21,954 nt of DNA, from contig CAMPET010000003.1 of assembly GCA_946803715.1 (NCBI GenBank), positions 270,173 to 292,126 on the forward strand, written 5' to 3'. The notes under the pieces were generated by a model that made no database searches, was not told the origin of the DNA, and saw only the letters and a list, made by a program, of their open reading frames with translations. Within the stretch, counting starts at the first letter, position 1; each line of letters begins with the position of its first letter. Below are positions 1 through 8,851 of this stretch, piece after piece. Both the position numbers and the translations under genes were made by a program. Source of the stretch: Beroe ovata (lineage: Eukaryota > Ctenophora > Nuda > Beroida > Beroidae).

Positions 1-3000
1 ATGCCGGTGCGGAGCTGAAATCAAGTACGGCAGAACGTAAATCCATGGTAGTATTTTGGTGACAGATAAATGTCACTATTGGAAATTACAATCGGACGAA
101 CAGTTGATAAATAAATATTCGTGATGATAAGGGGGAGTGGGTTGACCGAAAATGAAGGTGTTCGACAAAGAGTGGTTTATGCCAAGGACCTTGCTAATAA
201 TTTGGGTAAGGGGGGTGGCCCAGTTTGCGATAGTTGGGAAAAGTGTGCGGACGTGCTTCATGAACGAGCCCAATGAAATTGCTGTTACATCATACTACTC
301 ACCATGTCAATGACTCGTATTTCCTTGAAAGAGAAGACCATAGCATTTGGTGCTGTAGCAGATGGTAGGCAGAAGGCAAGGGATGCTGCTATGGCTCCCG
401 ATACCATCAGATATATTGGGTTCAACCGCAAACTTTGGCTCTGTGATACGTTTATCTTCAATGTCTTACAGACAATACCAGCAACAACATTACATGAACT
501 AATTCCCAAATTGAGACATGAGATACCTCATGTCCTCATAGGGGAGTAGCACTGTGTTCAACTTACCATGGATGCAAGTATAGGCATGAGTAGTGTGGTT
601 GAAGCAGTGTTGGAGGCAACTTCTGTCATCAGGGCGACCAGAACACACACTGCCAGTGCAATAACCACAGGTTTCTGACCTTCCAGGAACATGAAGCTAT
701 TGCCGATCAGCTCTGAGAGCCCTGACACCTGGGACAGGTGTGATAGTGACGCAATGAGCTTGATCTTCAATGATTAAAGCGGAGTTTTAATGGCAACGAT
801 TAATAGATCTCTGATAACTATAAAAAAAACTTGCCGCACCGTTAGGACTTGCATTTGCATCAGATATGAACCCTCGGTCCTCTCAACTGACCTTGCAGCC
901 CTGTGCTATGGCGTTGCCCCCTCCTAGCAGGATGATCACATCCCAGGGGGTTTTCTTCATCACTATTTCAACATCTAACATTCGTTCTGATCTTCGGAAC
1001 TCGGTCCCTGTAGGATGAATGTTGAGTAAAATCGTCACACTTAATTAACTTTGGTGAAAGCAGCTTCAAGTCTGCCTCCCCATCATACCTCTTGGTGGTT
1101 TCCACATGAAGTGTCCATCTAGCGGGTTGTGACGTGGTATGATGAAGAGCATCACGCCCACCATGATAACTATCCAGGAGTCAGACAAATAGGGAGAGGG
1201 CTTGTTACCTGCGTCGTAAACCACCATGGTCGTCCTGAGAATATTACGTTATCGATTGTTCAAAAGTACAGTCTTTGTTCTCAGCTTGTTATTTCCTTAT
1301 CCTAGATGTTGATCGTTGATATCTGCGGGAATTGACTTACAAATGGAGTTCAGCCCAGCCCACGATGCCATTGGGTGCTCTAAACAGCCAGAGGATAACT
1401 AGACAGATTGCTAGTAGCAAAATCACGATTTCAGCAAATCTGCAAATTGAATAATTGAGTCATCGGGTAATTAGCCAAGAATAATCTCTGGGGATTAAAG
1501 CATCCTGATTGCTAGTACAGTACCTCAAGCTCCCAAGAGCTTGGTACTCTTTCCTGATAACGGAGTTCACTTTCTTCCACTTCCTGGTTTCCTCTGTTTC
1601 CGGCTGCCCCTGCCCGCCCAGAGTAACCAGCTTGCAGCACGTCCGACCAATGTTCAGAATTATGTCGAAATAACTGGGTTCATGGAGTGAATCATGGGAG
1701 GGAAACGCCCTACAGTTTCCAGTTCGAATAGCAACATCTTTTTTACCGGAATGCATGCCGGCGAAATGATTATAGCAATTCAGTTTTTGACTGAAATGAA
1801 CATACTTTCCATACAGATGATAAGCATTACCTCCTCCGTGCATACATGAGAACAAGCACGTGCCATCCAGCCAGAACAATCAAGAGGGATATGGGGTACG
1901 CAAACGAGATCCACTTGGCAAAATCTATAGGCGGAGCGCTGGGGAACGCCGTCTCGAAAGCGGCTTTGAATACTAGGTTAGGTGGCGTGCCCGTTAGGGT
2001 GGCTATTCCTCCCACACTTGCCCCATATGGTATTGAGAGGATGAGTCCTGGCATGAAATGAACAGTGAGATTTAAGTTAGTGGACACAATATACAACCAC
2101 AGATTTCTCAGGAATTTCCACCTTTGCAGAACCAGTTAAACTGTGCAGTCCGCTGGGACTCCTCCCTACTCTCCACCTCTGCCACCTCTGCCACCTCACC
2201 ACTCGGGGGTGGTGGTGGGACATAGTCCACAGCCGTCTCGTTCACAATAACCTCCTCCATCTGAAATTCCGACCCTCTCCGGCCCATCCCTGATTGTATG
2301 GTACGCAGACTCTCGATTATCGCACCTGGAGGCAGGGTGTGGTCACTGGTCACGACTCATGACTCGGGGTGTAGTCAATAGTCATGACCCGGGATGAGAG
2401 TACTGAGTGCATGATCGGGGAGAAACAGTCTGTTTTGGGGGTTTGGGTCGGTACTGCCGTACTGGGACAGTGTTTGGTGCGCGTTGTTACTGTTAGTAAA
2501 GCACTTACCTATTATCGGAAGCATCATGGCAGTCGTAGCTGTGTTGCTCATGAACATTGATAATTTCCATGTTATCAGTATAGAGCCTAACATCAGCCTG
2601 AAACACACATCTCTCATCTGACATATTGCGAAATGAGTCACGTCCCAAATCCCAATATATTGATTCGAATCTAAATTTAGGACAACTTCTTACATGTCGA
2701 ATATTGAAAGAGCTCACAAATTAGCGTTGTCAATATCTCAATCAGGTGGAGATGTAGACTAAGACGATACTCACAGTGCCTCGCTCCGTCCCATGTAGGA
2801 GAGTATCCCCAGCGCTATTCTCTTGTGCAGTCCTGACGATTCTACAGCCTCGGCCAGGAGAAATGTACCGAGTAGCAGCATGCTGACATCCTGACAATCA
2901 GGTTAGTGTTAACGTGTGCCACGTATTTCAGTTGATCACGATTTTGTAGTGCCCTGTTAGTGTCATGTAAGTGTCAATATTACTCACATTATAGTAAACA

Positions 3001-4615
3001 GAGGAGACAGCTGAAGTTGACATGACGCCAGCAAATGGGAAGAGAACAACTGGTACCAAAGCTGTTATCATGAGTGGTAACGCCTCCGTGCACCATAGCA
3101 ACGCTGTGGTTGCTATGACAACTCCTGCCCGTCCTGGCAACGCGTCTTCCTGCCGATAATACCGGTAAGTGTGTGTGTCAGTACTCGGTAAGTCTGTCAG
3201 TTTTCGTGATTGTCAGTATTTGTGAGTGTCAGTTATCACCACTTCTTACTGTGCCACCACGTCGTACTGTGTGCACATCTTACTCATGCTGTGTCGCCAC
3301 ATCTTACTGTGTCGCCACGTCTTACTGTGTGGGGTATAGCGATGAGTGCTATCACTGCGACACTCAGAACAACCACAGTAAACACTGTTCTCCACTGCGG
3401 TGCTGTGGTCTGCACAGTACCACCCTCCTGCTGGTCTGAATCACCGCAGCTGCTGAAATGTCATGTGCCGTGTGATATTTCCACGAATATTCTACCAGAT
3501 ACAGTACTAGAATACGGACACTACAATATCTCTTCTAAGGAAGATGTTGCGGTTCACATAATGCCCCTCAGTTTTGGGGTCTATGAATTGCTTAATTGTC
3601 TAAATTCCACAGACCCCTCACTATTGAGTCCATAGGGATGAGTCTGTCAGTGGGTATATATCGACAAACAGACGCTGACATAGAATATACTACTAATGTA
3701 GACAACGGTATACCTGGCGCTGGGATTGTCAGTCACTGATAATCCTATCGCCATGTATTTGTGTTGTGACGTGATCTTACTCATGGAGGCATATTATGGA
3801 GGCATGGAGTGACGTCATATTAGGAGCAAAACACAACCTCAGTAACGACAACAACCCCAGTCGTAGATGAACTAGGCAGACTCAAAGTGCAGTTATAGCT
3901 CAGTAGAACAGGGGGAACAGGATTATAGTGGTAACCTACTATATTAATACCAGGAATAACGCTTTGTCTCAATGTGCACAGTGTTATACACGGTCAATGT
4001 ATTGTATACGTGCGTATTGAATGTAGAATGTACAATATATATTGTGTACCTATGGGACTCCACTAACCTCAGGACAAGGGCGCAGTATCTAGGTTCATTG
4101 TCAACAATCCTCACAAGTGGCATTTCTCATATGGGTAACATACCATTCCTTATGACAGAATTCCCTCTAAAATGTGGCATCTCTAAAAATGTGGCATCTA
4201 AAAAACGGCAAAGTTGTCTTGTAAAATGAGCTTTATAACAGATAATGCAAAGGAGGAAGAGCCTAGGGGTAAATTGGCTTGATAGTAGCAGCCGATGAGA
4301 TAAATACATAATCGATGTATTACATACATATGTCATCGATGTAATACCATGTACAATGTACACAGTTGATCTCGGTGTACATTGTACATTGTACATTCAA
4401 GGGAAAAGTCGGTGAGAACCTGATTTCGGGTGGCAATTTGATATGTGGTGGCAATTCTTGTACCTACTCGCCCGATTATCCACAAAGCTCGTGGCCAGGC
4501 TAGCCGTGATTCATTAGCGGTGTAGTTACATATTATACTATACATAACGCGGCTCAGTATCTGAATGTAAACTCAAGACAACATACCTGTCTGCTTCCAC
4601 TGAACCGTTCTTCAT
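1..4615 (-). CDS. SLC13: SLC13-family sodium/dicarboxylate (or sulfate) symporter, 14 exons, C-terminus off the left edge
   Basis: A multi-pass plasma-membrane carrier that couples sodium entry to uptake of di/tricarboxylates or sulfate. Exons in reading order: 4615-4587, 3452-3326, 3149-2988, 2890-2775, 2597-2509, 2325-2122, 2047-1831, 1583-1524, 1439-1341, 1234-1089, 1007-892, 728-567, 440-303, 14-1. All phases agree, giving about 559 residues; the family usually has 550-620, so only the tail is missing. Family marks are WCTEALPL near residue 70, both SNT motifs (SNTATTAMMLPI near 161, SNTASTTLLMPI near 494) that bind sodium and substrate, IGGIATLTGTPPN-like GGIATLTGTPPNLVF, LLGGGNAIAQG, and LPSATAPNAMVF. 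An acidic and proline-rich cytoplasmic loop (PPPPPSGEVAEVAEVE) separates the repeats. The weakest borders are exon 8 (purine-rich acceptor at 1584), the donor at 2121 (gtggaa) and the tiny first exon. The sequence does not tell citrate, dicarboxylate and sulfate subtypes apart. Confidence 0.92.
3240..3326 (-). repeat. 18-bp minisatellite that repeats a splice donor
   Basis: About five imperfect copies of an 18-bp unit (minus-strand acacagtaagacgtggcg) cover the start of the second SLC13 intron. The first copy carries the inferred donor (exon end 3326, intron gtaagacg). The next copy repeats it exactly 18 bases on (exon end 3308, intron gtaagatg), so use of the second site would add six codons (VRRGDT) without changing frame. 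Later copies carry gtaag or gtacg variants but lie beyond an in-frame TGA. Confidence 0.75.
3460..4586 (-). other. First SLC13 intron, no exon seen
   Basis: This 1.1-kb stretch separates the short first coding exon from the first membrane-segment exon. It holds a full CRE-type palindrome TGACGTCA at 3810-3817, AT-rich short repeats built from tgtac and cgatgta words (3980-4060, 4300-4400), and the hairpin at 4349-4389. I see no coding exon on either strand. The only ORFs are short, lack splice-compatible borders and have repeat-driven composition. Confidence 0.5.
4349..4389. repeat. Inverted repeat, 15-bp perfect stem, 11-base loop
   Basis: The arm 4349-4363 (ATGTACAATGTACAC) is the exact reverse complement of 4375-4389, around the loop 4364-4374. 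Each arm contains internal tgtac words, and a further copy of the word follows at 4390-4396. It lies in the first SLC13 intron. It could be the tip of a small palindromic element or a simple tgtac repeat that folded back; no target-site duplication is evident. Confidence 0.8.
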
Positions 4616-5331
4616 ACCCATCAGTTCTTCACCGAGCTTAAAATCTGTTGTTCAACTTTTATCTTACTGATTTGAGTATTGATCAAGATTCAACGGTTTT
4701 AACTGATTTCATCGATAAACCGAGTCTAGAATCATTGCATACTGATAAAGCAACAACAACCACACTATCAAAGATCTACACAATTCTCATCTGACAACGG
4801 AAAGAATCGCGATATGAGTACTGAGTAGGTATCAGCAATTTTGGAATGAGTTATTCGACGATATAACCGTGCTGTGCCAGCTAGCCATGAATCTCGACTG
4901 TTGTAAATTTGCCAGTCTCTGATTAGATTATCGCAGTGTTTACGGGGGAAACCTATTTTAATCGTGTCCCATATTGTTCTGGCATGGCGGACATAATGCG
5001 AATATAAGAATCATCCCTCTGGTTTAAGTTCGGAATGTGTTCACTTTTCATAATCAGTTGGTGGATAGGAAAAAATCGGGGTTTATTTTCGGAAAATGAT
5101 CATTAACCCAGAAGTAACGCCTGCCTCTACTGCAGAAGTTCGCACCAATCTAGATGATAACAGGTCAAATTCAATAACACCATTCCATAGAATTCGTTCC
5201 AGTGTTCATGGAACCACCGAATATGGGAATTTGGATGTGTGTTCATGTTCGTATCTCTGCGCGTTCATTCCGTGGAAATGAAAATGAACACATGATTATA
5301 GGTGTTTTGTTCTTGCAGGAACCGTTCCAAG
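4616..5331. other. Gap between THEG gene B and SLC13, no gene supported
   Basis: This holds the presumed 5' flank of SLC13 (minus strand, start at 4615). A 61-codon plus-strand ORF at 5096-5281 has no recognisable similarity, no useful start context and ordinary shadow composition, so I do not call it. I see no TATA box, tRNA or mobile element. The words gttcatg and tgttcat recur around 5200-5290 without clear order. Confidence 0.4.
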
Positions 5332-5337
5332 TTTATT
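5332..5337 (-). terminator. Polyadenylation signal, probably for THEG gene B
   Basis: The minus strand reads AATAAA here (plus tttatt), about 380 bases past the gene B stop at 5716. It is the first canonical hexamer I found in that direction. A weaker TATAAA-type variant lies near 5588-5593. Assignment rests on position only. Confidence 0.45.
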
Positions 5338-5715
5338 AAATTGTGGGTGTTTGTTACCGGCCTTCTGGTAAACAGATCTTGAAGAAGTTATGCAAATTGT
5401 ATGCGTTCAATTTCGTAATCTAATCATCTAAAAATGAAACTACAGTGACTTAAAAACCTTCACAAACCAAATTATCTTAAAATCAAAATTGAAAGTACCA
5501 CATACCATGCCATCTCACATTTCTAAATGAACTGGTGGGAAATCTCAGTCAATCATGCAGACCCTCGATATCTTCATGCTGTCAATTTTTATAGAGTGGG
5601 ATGTCAATGTCATGTTAATAACCTAATATCGGTGCCGTGTGTCAGTGCTGAAATGCCAGTTCTGTGTCAGATCATGCTATAGGGTGTTGTGTCAGAATCG
5701 TCATGTATCATAGTG

Positions 5716-8233
5716 TCAGTCAAACTTCCTTATCACGGGCAGAGCTAGTTGTTGTAGACGGGTAGTGCACTTTGCCTTCTTGGCAGCATCGCTGACTTTG
5801 AACACTGCTGGATTGTACTGTAGATTCGTCATCGACTCCCGCTTCTCTAGAGAAAAGAGAGGAGGGTTAAGCCTCGTGACAAAGCACAGCATGAGATCAA
5901 TTAGGCAAAATTAAAACAAGCAAAATTAACATACCACTACGGGCGGCTAAAAAAACTTTTTTCCTCAAATAATTATAAGACAAAGCTCAAAAGTTGGGGT
6001 AGGGGTATAGTGTTCTCAGCTCAAGTTATCAACGCGTGCAGCTGTTATCGTTAATTTACTAGCTTCACTTACTGGGGACACTGAGTTCTGATATCCTGGG
6101 TGAAGCTTGGGCTTTCTTTGCTGATTCCTTGACTTTCCACTGTTCTGCGCGTGGAGCCTGAGACAAACCATGATATAAAATCTCACCACTACCTACCTTT
6201 CGCATTATGACTCAAATTTTACCTGGCATTTCAGTCAGGTGTCATGCCCCACTAACCTGGAAACCCTCCACCTCTTTCTTATATTGTGACAGTTCCTCAA
6301 TTCTCTTGCTAGCTTTACTGCTCAGGGTTTTGGGCGCCACTTTCCACTCGGGATCGCGTTCTGGGGCTGGTGGTCTCTGCTTGGCTCTGGAGAGCATCTC
6401 CAGTCGACCTGATGTCTTGGCTGTCCTGGCTGCTTCGCTAGGTCTGCTCATACTTTCGATCTGATGGTACGTCCGGGTTGAGGAGTGAAGGTCGTGTGGT
6501 ATTGATTGAGTGAAGAGATTGTAAGATTTCGAGATGACTCACATCTCTGTTGGGTAGATAGGCCACGTGTGCTTTCTTAGGTTCGGCGAGCCTCATTGTC
6601 CGGCGGCTCAGTTTAGGCGCTGTCTTTGTGACTCTTAGTGGCTCAACTATCGGTGTACTTCTCCCACAGCCAAACTCAAACAAATCCCTGAACTCAGTGA
6701 ACTTTGGGACTTTAGAATCGTGCTCATGGGAAAATTCAACAAAACTAGTCCAGCAAATACCATAGGCGAGTAGAAGATGGACTTGTATACCGATTACCAC
6801 GACCAGTTACCAATACCTGTTCGAGATATACTCGAGGGGTGGCAGTTTTGGTTCTGAGAGCTCTGTTAGTCGGGAGGTTCCCTTGGATTTCATGGATGGT
6901 ACTGTTGGTCTACTCAGAGGACTCCCTCGTCCACAACTGTACTCCCACAGGACTCTGAGGGTATAAGTGATGTCTAGCCGAGGTTTCCAGTTCTATCTGG
7001 GTAAATTTGACTATTAATGGCTAGTCATCCCTGTTACATGACGTTATAATAAAGTGGTTTACAACGAACTTACCCAGCTTGATCCATGCTAGACTTGCTT
7101 CTCTTTGGTTGGGACAGAGAAAAGAGTCTATCAGATGGTTCGCCACTCCTGGCAGTCAGTTTGAAGGTGGAAAACATCTGCTGCGATCCCCAAAACTCTG
7201 TCCTTGCTGTGATAACCCCCGTAGCAGTTTTGGGTGGTCCTCTCTTTCTCTGCATTGGTATCGGATACTCGATCTTAACACGGAAATACTTGGGTGGTTT
7301 TGGTCGGAGGTCAGGACAAGATGGAGCCCAGTAACCATGGATACAACTCTCATCATCATACCCTGGGAATAACCGAGCTCTCGGACATTTTGGGTACTTG
7401 ATCTTGACCAGGCGTTGTTGGTACATTCGCAAGTCCCTGAGCTTGAGATCGGGGCATGACTCAATGCTGAAGCCATGGGGACACTTTTCTTTCTCCACCT
7501 TCTTCTTTTTCTTCTTCTTCTTGGGAGGTGGGTCAGGTGTTGGTATTGGAGTGGGACTTGCAGTCTGAGAGGTTTCCGTGGCTGTAGATTCGGAAGACTC
7601 AGAGCTAGGTGAAGGAGATATGGAGGGCGTTGGAGTGGGCGAGGGGGTACGGAACACAGGTGAGAGCGAGGGTGGGGGCTCGATTGTGCTGGCAGGGGAC
7701 ACTGAAGGGGTTCTTGGAGGTTGAAGTTTAAGGGGGTTGTACGCTATCAGGCAGCTGTAACACAACCAAACAGTCCCGATTGGAAGGTCTGGTTTTGGGG
7801 GCATTTTCTCCACCTTATCAACTAGGATCTCACAGTTGTGACTGCCCTGTAAACACAGAAAACACCTCAACTTTGGTTCTGTCGGTGCTTGGAAGTCGTT
7901 ACAATACTCCTCAATACACTCACTGCATATTTCCGGGAACAGGGACTGTATCTCCAGGACAATCCGTATAGCAAGATCCTTATCAGATGCAAACATCCTT
8001 GATCCATTCTCATACAAAACGTCGATACCCAGGAACTTGGCGATGGGGTCAAGGGATATTCCATGATCATCTGCCCGAGAAATAGCCTCAGCGTTCTCAT
8101 ACCTGTCCTTTGACGGATCGTATGCAGATAACACTTCCCGAGTATCAAAGTTAGCAACAGATATGAGATCATCCAGGGTCTGCTTGACCTTCTCATCGAA
8201 TCCGTCCACCAGTGGGGCACATGCCTTGATCAT
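5716..8233 (-). CDS. THEG-repeat protein, gene B, with large novel N-terminal domain (614 aa)
   Basis: Likely a sperm flagellar microtubule-associated protein of the THEG (SPMAP2) family, by its repeats of the type R-I/L-x-x-L-S/A-x-P-K. Exons: 8233-7074, 6954-6817, 6687-6543, 6460-6257, 6139-6073, 5846-5716; they sum to exactly 615 codons with stop. Residues 350-387 and the later exons carry about seven repeats (SLSQPKRSK, ELSEPKLPP, RLAEPKKAH, MLSRAKQRP, ELSQYKKEV, ELSVPKKRE, QLALPVIRK) and two SCGR/GCGR-SP blocks. Residues 1-345 are not THEG: a Cys/His cluster at 103-161, a Pro/Ser/Thr linker at 165-235, a run of eight or nine lysines near 238-245, and two copies of C-x-H-G-x(4)-S-C-P-D-L at 251 and 297. 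The apparent stop after residue 387 lies inside the donor GG|gtaagt, so this exon continues. It is a paralogue of gene A upstream. The function of the N-terminus is unknown. Confidence 0.85.
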
Positions 8234-8416
8234 GATGAGAAACTAGCGGTGGTTTACAAAAGTCTCGTGGGGTCATGTAGGAGAGAACCGATGTTGTTTA
8301 TATGTGTCAATCCTTCCTCACATAGTGTCGGCTACTGTCAACATAACGTGTTAGTCAATTTGAGTCAATTGATTGTTCTCCAGCAACTTGAATCCAAATA
8401 CTTAAATGTTCCAAGA

Positions 8417-8422
8417 TTTATA
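8417..8422 (-). promoter_or_regulatory. Candidate TATA box of THEG gene B
   Basis: The minus strand reads cttTATAAAtc, 184 bases before the gene B start at 8233. That would leave a 5' leader of about 150 bases. It lies only 40 bases past the likely polyadenylation signal of gene A, in the single short spacer between the two paralogues. Not tested against transcript ends. Confidence 0.35.
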
Positions 8423-8461
8423 AAGGCCTGAAAACGCATGCTATGAAACTTAATTTCACCA

Positions 8462-8467
8462 TTTATT
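8462..8467 (-). terminator. Polyadenylation signal, probably for THEG gene A
   Basis: The minus strand reads AATAAA (plus tttatt), 257 bases after the distal gene A stop at 8724. I found no AATAAA or ATTAAA between the two alternative last exons (8852-9058), so both transcript forms may share this signal. Confidence 0.5.
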
Positions 8468-8723
8468 ATCTTTGGTACTTTTTCGATATTTACACAATAA
8501 ATTATGATCTATATTAACAATTTTTACACAGTTTGTGATGTGTTTTCCTCACTTATGTGAAACTAATATCTGGTAAGCGATCCAAGATCATATTCATAAC
8601 AGAAGTCAATGAGCCATTTCGTTTTATGAACCCAGAATTGCTTTTAGAAAGTCTTAGAATTCCACCTAAAACTCCATGTAGTATGAACCCACTTCACCTA
8701 CAGCTGTTCACTTTTATGGATAT

Positions 8724-8851
8724 CTATACGCGTTTGACGATGGGCTGTGCCAACTCTTCTGTCCTGGCTGAGCACTTGGCTTTCTTTGCTGCATCGCTCA
8801 CTTTAAACACATCGGGATTGAACTGTACATGATCCATCGACTCTCGCTGAA
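8724..8851 (-). CDS. THEG gene A, distal alternative last exon
   Basis: The acceptor is ccccag at 8852. It encodes QRESMDHVQFNPDVFKVSDA, then AKKAKCSARTEELAQPIVKRV and TAG at 8724-8726. It resembles the last exon of gene B (KRESM, NPAVFKVSDAAKKAKC) more than it does its neighbour at 9059-9189. I infer that this is the ancestral last exon and that the proximal one is a duplicate. Confidence 0.75.

Noticed and set aside
76-273. 65-codon minus-strand ORF between SLC13 exons
   Set aside because: It lies in the last intron; the SLC13 reading continues from 303 to an acceptor at 15 (LRTG at 14-1), and the ORF lacks family similarity.
3240-3326. Spaced repeat resembling a CRISPR array
   Set aside because: Units are contiguous 18-bp minisatellite copies without spacers, and the genome is eukaryotic.
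3173-3635. Overlapping plus-strand ORFs rich in Cys, Val and Thr
   Set aside because: Composition comes from the 18-bp minisatellite and gtgtcagt words; the minus strand here carries the SLC13 exon.
5096-5281. 61-codon plus-strand ORF
   Set aside because: No motif, no splice or promoter support and ordinary chance length.
7079-7476. Several ORFs on both strands across the gene B first exon
   Set aside because: Shadows of the 387-codon minus-strand frame, which has the motifs, the lysine run and the correct donor.
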